This document shows, in pieces, positions 1 through 9,484 of a stretch of DNA of 64,000 bases. This DNA is from Alteromonadaceae bacterium 2753L.S.0a.02 (lineage in GTDB: Bacteria > Pseudomonadota > Gammaproteobacteria > Pseudomonadales > Cellvibrionaceae): positions 3,683,001-3,747,000 of the forward strand of contig VISH01000002.1 of NCBI GenBank assembly GCA_007827375.1, given 5' to 3'. The notes beneath the pieces were generated by a model, which was not told the origin of the DNA, did no database searches, and saw only the letters and a program-made list of their open reading frames with translations. Both the position numbers and the translations under genes were made by a program. Each line of letters starts with the position of its first letter. The stretch's first letter is position 1.

Positions 1-137
1 TGCGATTCATTGGAACCCCGGTAGTCGCGTAAGTGCTGCGCTGCAAAGCCAACCCCCAATTCCAATTTCGGCATTTCTTCCGCTGTGCTGGATAGCGCGC
101 TGAGAGCGGTGACTAGAAACAGTAGTATTTTTTTCAC
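1..137 (-). CDS. MipA/OmpV family outer membrane protein, N-terminal part
   Basis: Partial gene running off the left edge; only about 45 residues are visible. It opens at a GTG with a Lys-Lys-Ile start followed by a hydrophobic stretch (LLFLVTALSALSS) that reads as a signal peptide. The mature part then begins LELGVGFAAQHLRDYRG, which matches the first beta strand of MipA/OmpV scaffolding porin-like proteins (usual pattern: Gly-rich strand followed by a DYRGS-type turn). The family forms outer-membrane barrels and some members bind the murein hydrolase MltA. It is convergent with nothing here and is separated from pnp by a terminator. The family call rests on a short stretch and is moderate. 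Confidence 0.55.
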   Translation of the reverse strand, partial: MKKILLFLVTALSALSSTAEEMPKLELGVGFAAQHLRDYRGSNES

Positions 138-180
138 AAATTGTGCTCTGAAATTACTGTTAAACGGGACGAGTGAACAT

Positions 181-207
181 AAAAAGCCCGCGTTACGCGG
201 GCTTTTT
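181..207 (-). terminator. Rho-independent terminator of pnp operon
   Basis: Perfect hairpin with GCCCGCG/CGCGGGC arms, a TTA loop and A/T runs on both sides. It sits about 20 bp beyond the pnp stop codon. The flanking A and T tracts mean it could work in either direction, but only the minus-strand operon ends here. Confidence 0.85.
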
Positions 208-228
208 ATGTTAGATAGCGAGCTGAAA

Positions 229-2355
229 TTATTCTGCGTCGGCTTGTGGTTCGTCTGAAGTATCATCAGGTGCGGGTAACAGCTCCTTGATAGAGAGCTT
301 GATACGGCCACGCTGGTCTATATCCAGACACTTAACTTCAACTTCCTGCCCTTCGGAAAGATAATCGGTGACATTCTGTACACGCTCATGCGCAATTTGA
401 GAAATGTGTACCAAACCGTCTTTGCCCGGCAAGAAATTCACAAACGCACCAAAATCCACAATACGTACCACTTTACCTTGATACACAGCGCCAATTTCAG
501 CTTCTGCAGTGATTTCTTCAATGCGATTTATAGCAGCGCCCAGGCTTTCGCCATCGTCTCCATATATCTTAACGGTGCCGTCATCATCGATATCAATCGT
601 TGCGCCAGTATCTTCAGTAATCGAGCGAATAGTAGCGCCGCCCTTACCGATGATGTCACGAATTTTATCCGGATCAACCTTCATGGTATGAAATTGCGGT
701 GCATTGTCAGACAATTTTTCACGGGGTTGAGCAATAACCGCATTCATTTCACTGAGAATATGGAGACGCGCCTGCAATGCCTGCTCAAGGGCTGTTTCCA
801 TGATTTCTTCGGTAATGCCTTCGATTTTAATATCCATTTGCAGCGCGGTTACGCCGTTGGCTGTACCCGCTACTTTGAAATCCATATCACCGAGGTGATC
901 TTCATCGCCAAGAATATCGGTAAGCACAGCAAAACCATCTGGCTCTTTAACCAAGCCCATGGCAATACCAGCAACCGGCGATTTTAAGGGCACACCGGCA
1001 TCCATCAGCGCCAGACTGGAACCACACACAGAGGCCATGGATGATGAACCGTTAGATTCAGTAATCTCACTCACAACACGCATGGTGTATGGGAAATCTG
1101 ATTCGCCCGGCAACATGGCTGCAACACCGCGGCGCGCCAAGCGGCCGTGACCAATTTCGCGGCGTCCGGTACCACCCATGCGACCGCACTCACCCACAGA
1201 GTATGGTGGGAAATTATAGTGCAACATAAAGTTATCTTTACGTTCGCCCTCAAGTGCATCAATTATTTGTGCATCACGGGCAGACCCCAGAGTCGCAACA
1301 ACCATGGCTTGTGTTTCACCACGGGTAAACAAGGCAGAACCGTGGACTTTTGGCAGTACACCCACTTCAATCTGCAATGGCCGAACCGTTTTGGTGTCAC
1401 GTCCATCAATACGTGGCTCACCGGCAACAACTCGGGTACGCACAATGTTTTTTTCAATTTTTCCGAAAACTTTCTTAACCTCATCTGAGCTCACTCCAGA
1501 CTCATCACTGGAAAGCTCTTCAACCGCTTGGTTGCGTAATTCACCGAGTCGGTCATAACGCTTTTGCTTGTCGGTAATACGGTAGGCAACGCCGATGGAA
1601 TCTTCAAAGCCACGTTGTACAGCGGCGATGAGTTCTTCGTTGACGGGCTCAGGTTGCCATTCCCAGGTTGCTTTGCCAGCATCTTTAGCGAGTTCATTTA
1701 CAGCCTGGATGACGGCCTGCATTTCCTGGTGCGCATATAATACCGCACCCAGCATGATGTCTTCGGGAAGTTCATTCGCTTCAGATTCCACCATAAGCAC
1801 TGCATCCTGAGTACCCGCGACCACCATGTCGAGTTCTGAAGCTTTCAAACCGGAATAGCTGGGGTTTAGCAGATACCCGTCTTGCTGAGAATAACCAACC
1901 CGGGCAGCCCCAATTGGGCCATTGAACGGGATACCAGAAATAGCCAGCGCGGCCGAGGTGCCAATCATGGAAGCGATATCGGGGTCTACATCTTTTTCCG
2001 CAGCGACAACCGTACACACAACCTGCACTTCGTTTAAAAAGCCATCGGGAAATAATGGACGAATCGGACGATCGATGAGTCGCGAAGTGAGAGTTTCTTT
2101 TTCAGAGGGGCGGCCTTCTCGCTTGAAAAAACCACCGGGAATTTTACCTGCGGCGTAGGCTTTTTCCTGATAATGAACAGACAGTGGAAAAAAGTCTTGA
2201 CCGGGGGACGCTTCTTTAGCACCGACAACAGTACACAAAACGCTGGTTTGCCCCATTGTAACTAGCACAGCGCCTGTTGCCTGTCGGGCAATACGGCCAG
2301 TTTCCAGAGTTACAGTATCGTTTCCATATTGGAATTTTTTAATTACCGGATTCAT
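229..2355 (-). CDS. pnp: Polyribonucleotide nucleotidyltransferase (PNPase)
   Basis: 3'-to-5' phosphorolytic exoribonuclease and RNA-degradosome component. At 708 aa it matches the family length. Two RNase PH-like domains lie at about residues 1-230 and 310-550, the second with GRREIGHGRLARRG, which belongs to the active-site region. A KH domain at about 555-615 carries the GKGGATIRSI loop, and an S1 domain follows at about 622-690 (GAVYQGKVVRIVDFGAFVNF). The acidic tail (DDTSDEPQADAE) is typical. It is the last gene of the rimP-nusA-infB-rbfA-truB-rpsO-pnp series. A separate 225 bp leader and the rpsO terminator upstream suggest that part of its transcription is independent. In enterobacteria the pnp leader is autoregulated through RNase III; I could not identify the equivalent hairpin here. 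Confidence 0.98.
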   Translation of the reverse strand: MNPVIKKFQYGNDTVTLETGRIARQATGAVLVTMGQTSVLCTVVGAKEASPGQDFFPLSVHYQEKAYAAGKIPGGFFKREGRPSEKETLTSRLIDRPIRPLFPDGFLNEVQVVCTVVAAEKDVDPDIASMIGTSAALAISGIPFNGPIGAARVGYSQQDGYLLNPSYSGLKASELDMVVAGTQDAVLMVESEANELPEDIMLGAVLYAHQEMQAVIQAVNELAKDAGKATWEWQPEPVNEELIAAVQRGFEDSIGVAYRITDKQKRYDRLGELRNQAVEELSSDESGVSSDEVKKVFGKIEKNIVRTRVVAGEPRIDGRDTKTVRPLQIEVGVLPKVHGSALFTRGETQAMVVATLGSARDAQIIDALEGERKDNFMLHYNFPPYSVGECGRMGGTGRREIGHGRLARRGVAAMLPGESDFPYTMRVVSEITESNGSSSMASVCGSSLALMDAGVPLKSPVAGIAMGLVKEPDGFAVLTDILGDEDHLGDMDFKVAGTANGVTALQMDIKIEGITEEIMETALEQALQARLHILSEMNAVIAQPREKLSDNAPQFHTMKVDPDKIRDIIGKGGATIRSITEDTGATIDIDDDGTVKIYGDDGESLGAAINRIEEITAEAEIGAVYQGKVVRIVDFGAFVNFLPGKDGLVHISQIAHERVQNVTDYLSEGQEVEVKCLDIDQRGRIKLSIKELLPAPDDTSDEPQADAE

Positions 2356-2548
2356 TGCTTATCCTTCGTATTTTAAGTGCCCCATTGCACTTTTATTTTT
2401 CGTTTCATTTCATTTCAAATAACGCCGGGCCATATCATGACAAGGCGAGTTTTCAACCACCCTACATCCACCAGAACTTACAAGTGGCTACCTAAGAGGA
2501 AGAAAATTTCAAGGAGCAGGTATTGCTAAAACTTGACCTGCAAAAAAC

Positions 2549-2578
2549 AAAAGTGCCCGCACGAGGCGGGCACTTTTT
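2549..2578 (-). terminator. rpsO terminator
   Basis: Hairpin AGTGCCCGC/GCGGGCACT with an ACGAG loop, flanked by A-rich and T-rich tracts, two bases beyond the rpsO stop codon. It separates rpsO from pnp and probably allows partial read-through, as at the E. coli rpsO-pnp junction. Confidence 0.85.
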
Positions 2579-2580
2579 GC

Positions 2581-2850
2581 TTAGCGGCGCAGACCCAATT
2601 TTTGGATCAGAGCAGCATAACGATTAACATCTTTACCTTTTAGGTAATCCAACAACTTACGGCGCTGGTTTACCATGCGGATAAGACCACGACGAGAGTG
2701 GTGATCTTGCTTGTGATCAGAGAAATGCCCCTGAAGCTTGTTGATGTTAGCCGTCAGCAACGCAATCTGAACTTCAGGCGAGCCGGTATCGCTCGCGGAG
2801 GTTTGATGTTCTTTTACAATTGCTTCTTTTTCTTGAGCACTGAGTGCCAT
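2581..2850 (-). CDS. rpsO: 30S ribosomal protein S15
   Basis: Primary 16S rRNA-binding protein that organises the platform of the small subunit. The 89 aa product is the standard length. It has the S15 signatures TGSPEVQIALLT (helix 1-2) and HKQDHHSRRGLIRMVNQRRK, including the conserved HxxDxxSRRGL rRNA-binding segment. It lies between truB and pnp as in most gammaproteobacteria. A hairpin in its leader (2882-2908) is a candidate site for S15 autoregulation or RNase processing. Confidence 0.98.
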   Translation of the reverse strand: MALSAQEKEAIVKEHQTSASDTGSPEVQIALLTANINKLQGHFSDHKQDHHSRRGLIRMVNQRRKLLDYLKGKDVNRYAALIQKLGLRR

Positions 2851-2881
2851 AGTTAATCCTCATTACTGTGAATATGCCTGT

Positions 2882-2908
2882 GTAAACTCAACGAAGTGTT
2901 GTGTTTAC
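2882..2908 (-). promoter_or_regulatory. Hairpin in rpsO leader
   Basis: Inverted repeat with outer arms GTAAAC/GTTTAC and further inner pairing, 32 bp upstream of the rpsO start codon on the minus strand. Its position fits the leader where S15 represses its own translation in E. coli, but the sequence is not obviously the E. coli pseudoknot, so the role is inferred from location. Confidence 0.35.
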
Positions 2909-2995
2909 CATGAAATCCGGCCTGCCCGTGCATATTTACAGGTAGGTCGGTCGCGACAGCGTGCGAAATACTTGCTGCCTGCGATTCAATGACAT

Positions 2996-3937
2996 CTAGC
3001 CCATTTGAACCAGACGCTTTGGCGCCAAGCGACCGTCATCAGTCACTTCAGCAACGCCTAAAAATTCGCCAGCGGCGTTAAAGACGCGCACTGTATCACC
3101 TTCATCTGCCAAGCGGTAGACCTGATTGCTGATCACTGCCTGGCCACGCACAAAATAGAAAGCAGCGTGGTCATCCAGTTCCAGTTTAGCCAATTCCGCA
3201 ACAGGTGCGTCTACGGGCAGTAGGTAGTGGTCAAGGGTTTCCGCACGCAATTCACCTCGTTCGGCTTCAAGAACATCCAGTAACAGAGCCTGTTCCTCGA
3301 GGAAAGGACCGGATTGAATCCGACGCAAACTGGCAACGTGAGCACCGACTCCAAGATCGCACCCCAGATCTTCTGCCAGAGTACGAACATAGGTCCCCTT
3401 ACTACATTCTATGATGACATCAACCTCGGCAATTTCACCGCCTCGAAACTCGAGGAGTTCAAAACGGTAAACATTCACCGGCCTTGCCTCGCGCTCGACT
3501 TCCACACCCTCTCGGGCAAGTTTATACAACGGTTGACCGTCTTTTTTAAGGGCAGAATACATCGGGGGAACTTGTTCAATGGCCCCAATGTAACGCTGAA
3601 TGGCTTTTTCCACTGTAGTCGCCCGAAGCTTACTGGCGTCCACAGTAGCAGTGACCTCGCCATCCGCATCGGCAGTGGTAGTCATCACGCCAAAACGGAA
3701 AGTACTGAGGTAGGCCTTGTCGGCATCAAGTAAATATTGCGAAAACTTAGTGGCCTCTCCAAAACAGAGCGGTAAAACTCCGGTAGCCAGAGGGTCAAGC
3801 GCTCCTGTATGCCCGGTTTTGTTGGCGAAAAACAGGCGTTTCGCCTGTTGCACGACATCGTTCGACGTCATTCCCGCAGGCTTATCAACCACTAGGACGC
3901 CATGCAAGGGGCGCCCAAATTTTCTTCTGCGCGCCAC
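2996..3937 (-). CDS. truB: tRNA pseudouridine(55) synthase
   Basis: Makes pseudouridine 55 in the T loop of tRNAs. At 313 aa it has the family length. The catalytic aspartate lies in GALDPLATGVLPL at about residue 45, preceded by the conserved VDKPAGMTSNDVVQ segment. CSKGTYVRTLAEDLG in the middle belongs to the conserved catalytic domain, and the C-terminal part resembles a PUA-like domain. The start is GTG, three bases after the rbfA stop codon, so the two genes are translationally close. Its neighbours rbfA and rpsO are the standard ones. Confidence 0.97.
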   Translation of the reverse strand: MARRRKFGRPLHGVLVVDKPAGMTSNDVVQQAKRLFFANKTGHTGALDPLATGVLPLCFGEATKFSQYLLDADKAYLSTFRFGVMTTTADADGEVTATVDASKLRATTVEKAIQRYIGAIEQVPPMYSALKKDGQPLYKLAREGVEVEREARPVNVYRFELLEFRGGEIAEVDVIIECSKGTYVRTLAEDLGCDLGVGAHVASLRRIQSGPFLEEQALLLDVLEAERGELRAETLDHYLLPVDAPVAELAKLELDDHAAFYFVRGQAVISNQVYRLADEGDTVRVFNAAGEFLGVAEVTDDGRLAPKRLVQMG

Positions 3938-3940
3938 GCC

Positions 3941-4339
3941 TCAATCCTCTTTGCTTTCGGATTCATCCTGATGGTGTGCGCGATCTTCTGCAACCGCGCG
4001 ATCAATCAGGCTGGAAAGTTCCTGACCACGAATAGACGTTTTATCGTAAATAAACTGTAGTCGTGGTGTGGAGCGCATAGTCAGGTCCCGGGAAACCAGA
4101 TTCCGTAAATAACCGGCCGCGTTGTTAAGCGCGGCAACCGATGATTCACTCTCCGTATCACTGTCTGAACCCACAAAGGTTACATAAACTTTGGCATGCG
4201 CCAAATCGCGTGTTACCGACACCGAATTAATATTCACCATACCCACACGCGGGTCCTGGATTTCGGTACGAATGGTATTGGCAAGGCTGCGCTGCAAAGC
4301 ATCTGCAACCCGGTCAGATCGATTAAACTCTTTCGGCAT
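3941..4339 (-). CDS. rbfA: 30S ribosome-binding factor A
   Basis: Late 30S assembly factor acting near the 5' end of 16S rRNA. The 132 aa product has a KH-like fold: DRVADALQRSLANTI at the N terminus, DPRVGMVNINSVSVTRDLAHAKVYV in the centre (split here only for description), and RSTPRLQFIYDKT near the C terminus, all family signatures. The tail is Asp/Glu/Ser-rich. It follows infB by 40 bp and ends next to the truB start, as in the conserved operon. Confidence 0.97.
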   Translation of the reverse strand: MPKEFNRSDRVADALQRSLANTIRTEIQDPRVGMVNINSVSVTRDLAHAKVYVTFVGSDSDTESESSVAALNNAAGYLRNLVSRDLTMRSTPRLQFIYDKTSIRGQELSSLIDRAVAEDRAHHQDESESKED

Positions 4340-4379
4340 AAATGCGCTTTTTACCTCAAAACTCGTTGTTTAACAGCGC

Positions 4380-7094
4380 TTAAAGTTCACGAGCGACTTC
4401 TTTAACGTCAAACACTTCGATCTGATCGCCCACTTTCACATCGTAATTTTTAACGCCAATACCACATTCCATACCATTTCTAACGTCATTAACATCATCT
4501 TTAAAACGACGCAGTGACTCCAGCTCACCTTCAAAAATTACGACGTTATCACGTAAAACCCTAATAGGCTTGTTACGGTAAACAGTGCCCTCAACAACCA
4601 TGCAGCCAGCGACCTGACCAAACTTCGGTGAACGGAACACATCACGTACTTCGGCGATGCCGACAATTTCTTCTACGCGCTCAGGATCAAGCATGCCAGC
4701 AAGCGCTGCTTTAACCTCATCTATCAATTGATAGATGATGCTGTAATAGCGGATTTCAGCAGATTCACTTTCAGCGAGTTTTCGGGCTGAAGCATCCGCA
4801 CGAACATTAAAGCCTATAACCACCGCGCCAGACGTGAGAGCCAGGTTTACATCGTTCTCTGTTATTCCGCCAACACCGCCGCCCACAAAATTCACTTGCA
4901 CCTCGTCGTTGCCCACATCGGCAAGTGCCGATTGAATGGCTTCGAGCGAACCGCGCACATCGGTTTTCAATACCACAGGCAATATCTTTTTCTCTTCCGA
5001 CCCCATGCCGGCAAACATGTTTTCCAATTTCGCCGCTTGCTGGCGCTGCTGGCGTTCAGAGCGCTCTTTTTCGGCTCGGAATTCAGCGACATCACGCGCT
5101 TTACGTTCGTCGGGGACTACCAGAAATTCATCGCCTGCTTCTGGCGGGGTATCCAGTCCTAAAATTTCCACGGGGGTGGAAGGTGGTGCTTCGTCAACGG
5201 TTGTACCATATTCATCAACCATCGCGCGAACGCGTCCAAAACTTTGGCCTGCCAGCAGAATGTCACCGCGGTTAAGCTCGCCTGCCTGAACCAGCACTGT
5301 AGCCACAACACCTCTACCCTTATCCATTCGGGATTCGATGACAACGCCACGCGCTGGAACATTTATGGGGGCTGTGAGCTCCAAGAGTTCCGCCTGTAGA
5401 GCAACCGCCTCAAGCAGCGCCTCAACGCCTTCGCCTGTGTGTGCAGACACATTAATGAACTGGGTGTCTCCACCCCAGTCTTCAGGAATAACATCTTTCG
5501 CGGCCAACTCGTTTTTAACGCGATCGGGATCTGCGGCCTCTTTATCAATTTTGTTAATCGCAACAACCAATGGCACACCGGCCGCGCGGGCATGCTGCAC
5601 GGCTTCTTCGGTTTGAGGCATCACACCATCATCTGCGGCAACCACGAGAATTACAACATCGGTACATTGCGCACCTCGTGCCCGCATCGCGGTAAAAGCG
5701 GCGTGGCCAGGGGTGTCTAAAAAGGCCAACTCACCGTGACTGGTATTTACGCGGTAGGCACCAATGTGCTGAGTAATTCCGCCCGCCTCGCCGGAGGCAA
5801 CACGGGTTTTACGAATGTAGTCCAGAAGGGATGTTTTACCGTGGTCAACGTGTCCCATAACTGTAACGATTGGAGCGCGCGCAACCAGCTCTGCATCAGC
5901 GACTTCAACCACTTCCTCTCGAAGTTTTACTTCCACGGCGTCACCGCTAACCAACACGGCAGTATGACCGAGTTCTTCAACCACGAGCTGTGCGGTATCT
6001 TGGTCAATCAGCTGGTTAATAGTAGCCATAGTTCCGAGCTTCATTAACTGCTTGATCACTTCGCCAGCTTTGATATTCATGCGCTGCGCCAAATCTGACA
6101 CAATGATTTCTTCGGGAATTTCCACTTTGTAGGTAATTTTCTCTGTGGGTTTTTTAAAGCCGTGTCGATTGGCAACTTTTATTAGCGGTCGCGACGAGGT
6201 AGTCGTCGTTGCAAGCTTTTTCGGCTTGGGCGAGTGAATAACTTCGTCAATCTCATCTTTGTCTTCCACATAGTCAAGCGCAGAAGCCACTTTTTTGGGA
6301 CCAGCAACTTTTTTAACGGCTTTTCCTGCCTTCTTATTGTGCTTCTTGCCGTCTTCGTCAAATTCGTCGTCTTCGCCTTTGGGCTTGGGTTTTTTGTGAT
6401 GCTTGTGACGATCCTCTTCAGAAATTTTGTCATCTTCAGACGCGTCGGACGCATCGCCAGATTTAGCTTCATCAGCCTTTTTAGCATCGGCTTCCTTATC
6501 AGCTTCTGCCTTGCGACGTGCCTCTGCGGCTTCCTCTTCGGCTTTCTTTCGCGCCTGGGCTGCGCGTTGACGCAAAATTTCTGCATCATCGACGAAACTG
6601 CTTCGCTCCGGTGTAAGTTCTTCCTGTTCAAGCTCTGGCTCAGCTTCCAGCTCAGTAGCTGCAACGTTTTCCACTGCAACCTCTTCAGGAGCTGCTTCAG
6701 TATTGACTTCAGAAACAACTTGCGTCACTTCCTCCTGCTCTACAGCCTGCTCTTCCAGCGGTATATCATCGGTAATCGCAGTGTCGTCCTCGACGACTTC
6801 ACGTTTAACATAAGTACGCTTCTTACGAACTTCCACATTAACGGTTTTTCTGGACGATCCACTACCCGTTTTTAAGGTGGTCGTGGTTTTCCGTTTTAAT
6901 GTAATTTTCTTAGGGGCAGCAGTACTGGCGCCATGGCTGGACTTTAAAAAAGTTAGCAGCGTTTGCTTTTCTTCGTCCGATACGACATCTTGCGGTGTTT
7001 CATGGGCAAGGCCAGCTTGCTTCATTTGCGCAAGGATGCGATCAACCGAAGCGCCCACAGACTTGGCGAGTTCACTTACCGTTACTTCAGCCAT
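4380..7094 (-). CDS. infB: Translation initiation factor IF-2
   Basis: GTPase that brings fMet-tRNA to the 30S subunit and promotes subunit joining. At 904 aa it is of usual gammaproteobacterial length. A small IF2_N module occupies residues 1-50, followed by a long charged Lys/Glu/Ala-rich linker to about 320 and a second IF2_N module (about 325-375). The G domain begins near 400 with the P loop GHVDHGKT, DTPGHAAF as G3 and NKID as G4. Beta-barrel and C-terminal domains that bind the fMet end follow. It lies between nusA and rbfA. Its ligand, the initiator tRNA, is encoded upstream behind the unusual tRNA-half array. Confidence 0.98.
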   Translation of the reverse strand: MAEVTVSELAKSVGASVDRILAQMKQAGLAHETPQDVVSDEEKQTLLTFLKSSHGASTAAPKKITLKRKTTTTLKTGSGSSRKTVNVEVRKKRTYVKREVVEDDTAITDDIPLEEQAVEQEEVTQVVSEVNTEAAPEEVAVENVAATELEAEPELEQEELTPERSSFVDDAEILRQRAAQARKKAEEEAAEARRKAEADKEADAKKADEAKSGDASDASEDDKISEEDRHKHHKKPKPKGEDDEFDEDGKKHNKKAGKAVKKVAGPKKVASALDYVEDKDEIDEVIHSPKPKKLATTTTSSRPLIKVANRHGFKKPTEKITYKVEIPEEIIVSDLAQRMNIKAGEVIKQLMKLGTMATINQLIDQDTAQLVVEELGHTAVLVSGDAVEVKLREEVVEVADAELVARAPIVTVMGHVDHGKTSLLDYIRKTRVASGEAGGITQHIGAYRVNTSHGELAFLDTPGHAAFTAMRARGAQCTDVVILVVAADDGVMPQTEEAVQHARAAGVPLVVAINKIDKEAADPDRVKNELAAKDVIPEDWGGDTQFINVSAHTGEGVEALLEAVALQAELLELTAPINVPARGVVIESRMDKGRGVVATVLVQAGELNRGDILLAGQSFGRVRAMVDEYGTTVDEAPPSTPVEILGLDTPPEAGDEFLVVPDERKARDVAEFRAEKERSERQQRQQAAKLENMFAGMGSEEKKILPVVLKTDVRGSLEAIQSALADVGNDEVQVNFVGGGVGGITENDVNLALTSGAVVIGFNVRADASARKLAESESAEIRYYSIIYQLIDEVKAALAGMLDPERVEEIVGIAEVRDVFRSPKFGQVAGCMVVEGTVYRNKPIRVLRDNVVIFEGELESLRRFKDDVNDVRNGMECGIGVKNYDVKVGDQIEVFDVKEVAREL

Positions 7095-7179
7095 AAGTTT
7101 GTCTCAGATCCTGTTTTAATGTCTTACAAAATATTTGCGTAGCTTTAAACCGGTAACAAAATTCGCCGGATGAGTACGT

Positions 7180-7214
7180 GATGCGAGGACGCATCATCAT
7201 TGGCCAATGGCCAA
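7180..7214 (-). promoter_or_regulatory. Hairpins in nusA-infB spacer
   Basis: Two adjacent palindromes in the 226 bp gap between nusA and infB: GATGCG/CGCATC with a four-base loop (7180-7195) and TTGGCCA/TGGCCAA (7200-7214). No T tract follows on the minus strand, so they look like processing or pausing sites rather than a terminator. Function is not shown by sequence. Confidence 0.3.
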
Positions 7215-7320
7215 TGTCAGCCTATTAAACAAGCAAATTCGTATAATTCGCTTGAAGTTAATGGCCAAGAATAAAAGTAATCACGATGATCAATTTTATT
7301 GCCTGGATAAATGTTTAAGC

Positions 7321-8811
7321 TTATTCGTCGTTAGCGAACCAAGGCTCACGAGCTTTCATAATCAACGCGGCAGCGCGATCTTCATCCATCCCATCAATAT
7401 CCATCAGTTCATCAACAGACTGCTCAGCGAGGTCTTCCATACACACCACGCCTCTGCCAGCAAGCGTATAGGCCAGATCATTATCCATACCTTCCATATT
7501 CAGCAGATCTTCTGCTGGTTCCTGACCCGCACTTTGTTCTTCTGTAGCCAGAGCCTGAGTTAACAGCGCATCTTTTGCACGGCTACGCAATTCATTGGCA
7601 ATATCCTCATCAAAGCCTTCAATTGCCAGAAACTCCTCAAGGGGCACGTAGGCAACCTCTTCTAAAGTTGTGAAACCCTCATCAACCAGGACATCGGCAA
7701 CGTCTTCGTCAACATCCAAGGCTTGCATAAAGGTATCTTTGGAACTGCCCGCCTCCTGGGCCTGTTTCTCGTTCCATTGATCGATACCCATCACATTGAT
7801 TTCCCAACCGGTTAGTTCAGAAGCTAGACGCACATTCTGACCACCGCGGCCAATGGCCTGCGCAAGATTATCCTCATTAACAGCGAGATCCATCGAATGG
7901 GTTTCTTCGTCCAAAACGATGGATTCAATTTCAGCGGGAGCCATGGCATTTATTACAAATTGCGCGGGATTATCGTCCCAAAGCACGATATCGATACGCT
8001 CGTTGCCTAATTCGTTGGATACAGCTTGTACACGTGAGCCTCGCATACCAACACAGGCGCCTACCGGATCTATACGGCCATCATTGGTGGAAACGGCTAT
8101 TTTGGCGCGTGAACCAGGATCTCGTGCAGCACCTTTAAGAGCGATAACTTCTTCAGCGATTTCTGGAACTTCGATTTTAAACAGCTCTACAAGCATTTCC
8201 GGGCATGCGCGGCTTAGATATAACTGTGGGCCTCGGGCTTCCGGTCGCACGTCCATAAGCAGCGCACGTACCCGATCATTCATTCGAAAGACTTCACGAC
8301 CTACCAGCTCTTCGCGAGGCAACAAACCTTCTGCGTTGTTACCCAGGTCAACAATAATATTGTCGCGAGTTACTTTTTTAACGCTGCCCGACACAAGCTC
8401 GCCAACGCGGCTGCGATACTGATCAACTATTTGCGCACGCTCTGCTTCCCGTACTTTTTGCACGATAACCTGTTTTGCAGTTTGCGCAGCAATTCGACCA
8501 AATTCGACGTTTTCTACCACCTCTTCGTAGGTATCACCCGGCTTTAATGAAGGATCTTTTTCATGGGCTTCTTCGCTGGTGAACTGGGTCCCCAGCTCCG
8601 CAAGGGTTTCATCATCAACAACCAACCAGCGTCGCTTAGTGACATAATCACCGGATTTGCGATCAATAGTGACTTCAATGTCTGAATCTTCGTCATAGCG
8701 TTTTTTGGTGGCCGTTGCCAGTGCAAGCTCAATCGCTTGAAATATCACATCCCGATCTACGCCTTTCTCGTTGGAAACTGCGTCTGCGACCAACAAAATT
8801 TCTTTTTTCAT
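7321..8811 (-). CDS. nusA: Transcription termination/antitermination factor NusA
   Basis: RNA-polymerase-associated factor for pausing, termination and rRNA antitermination. At 496 aa it is the long gammaproteobacterial type. The N-terminal polymerase-binding domain (about 1-125) contains EILLVADAVSNEKGV. An S1 domain (about 135-200) and two KH domains with VGACVGMRGSRVQAVSNELG and NLAQAIGRGGQNVRLASEL follow. Two acidic C-terminal repeats (from about 365) mark the type that also contacts the alpha subunit or N protein. It lies between rimP and infB in the conserved order. Confidence 0.98.
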   Translation of the reverse strand: MKKEILLVADAVSNEKGVDRDVIFQAIELALATATKKRYDEDSDIEVTIDRKSGDYVTKRRWLVVDDETLAELGTQFTSEEAHEKDPSLKPGDTYEEVVENVEFGRIAAQTAKQVIVQKVREAERAQIVDQYRSRVGELVSGSVKKVTRDNIIVDLGNNAEGLLPREELVGREVFRMNDRVRALLMDVRPEARGPQLYLSRACPEMLVELFKIEVPEIAEEVIALKGAARDPGSRAKIAVSTNDGRIDPVGACVGMRGSRVQAVSNELGNERIDIVLWDDNPAQFVINAMAPAEIESIVLDEETHSMDLAVNEDNLAQAIGRGGQNVRLASELTGWEINVMGIDQWNEKQAQEAGSSKDTFMQALDVDEDVADVLVDEGFTTLEEVAYVPLEEFLAIEGFDEDIANELRSRAKDALLTQALATEEQSAGQEPAEDLLNMEGMDNDLAYTLAGRGVVCMEDLAEQSVDELMDIDGMDEDRAAALIMKAREPWFANDE

Positions 8812-8884
8812 CGAGTTGCCTCTGATTCCTTCTGTACCGGATTACCGCAAATTGTCAGAAAATAAAAAAAGTTAAATGCGATCG

Positions 8885-9343
8885 CTAAAATTGCGGAACC
8901 ACATTCGCCTTATCAATTAGCTCGTAAGGAAGAAGGTATTCATCTTCTCCCACTTCTAAAACGATTTCTTCGTTCTCTATACCCTTTAAGATGCCTTGAA
9001 ACTTGCGTCTACCATCAAATGCAACGCGTAATTTCAACGCAATTTTGTGTCCGACGTATTTTTCAAATTGCTCGAGTTTATAAAGGGGTCGATCCATTCC
9101 TGGCGAGGACACTTCCAGGGTGTATTCACCGGATATTGGATCTTCAACATCAAGCACACTACTTACCTGGCGGCTAACGCGTTCGCAATCGTCAACAAGC
9201 ACGCCATCTGGTTCTTTATCAATGTAGATACGTAGCATCGAGCGTCGCCCTTGCACAAGGTAGTCTAAACCCCAGAGTTCACACCCAAGGGAAGCTACAA
9301 CAGGGGCGATCAAAGCTTCCAGCTGTGTCTGTTTCCCAGCCAA
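8885..9343 (-). CDS. rimP: Ribosome maturation factor RimP
   Basis: 30S maturation factor. The 152 aa product has the RimP signatures: CELWGLDYLVQGRRSMLRIYID near the N terminus (region 20-45), DDCERVSRQVSSVLDVEDPI, and SSPGMDRPL in the centre, followed by the SH3-like C-terminal domain. The start appears to be TTG, with a GAGG motif about 10 bp upstream; no in-frame ATG precedes it. It is the first protein gene downstream of the initiator tRNA, and two hairpin terminators lie between the tRNA and rimP. Confidence 0.95.
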   Translation of the reverse strand: MAGKQTQLEALIAPVVASLGCELWGLDYLVQGRRSMLRIYIDKEPDGVLVDDCERVSRQVSSVLDVEDPISGEYTLEVSSPGMDRPLYKLEQFEKYVGHKIALKLRVAFDGRRKFQGILKGIENEEIVLEVGEDEYLLPYELIDKANVVPQF

Positions 9344-9378
9344 CCGTTGCAGACCTCAAATTCTGATTTTCACAAACA

Positions 9379-9402
9379 AAAAATGGGCATAAAGCCCATT
9401 TT
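9379..9402 (-). terminator. Terminator or attenuator ahead of rimP
   Basis: Hairpin AAAATGGGC/GCCCATTTT with loop ATAAA, followed on the minus strand by a run of T. It lies 36 bp upstream of the rimP start, inside the leader of the operon. It could attenuate transcription coming from the tRNA-fMet promoter. Confidence 0.65.
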
Positions 9403-9484
9403 TACGACAACCAGTGCGCTGCCAACACACTGGTGAACATTTAAACACCCTGGGAGTATTTAATTGGCACTAACCCCAGATACG

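Noticed and set aside
388..987. 199-codon frame antisense to pnp
   Set aside because: Opposes a strongly supported gene and has no family features.
6182..6718. 178-codon basic frame inside infB
   Set aside because: Same-strand frame shadow of the Lys/Glu-rich IF-2 linker.
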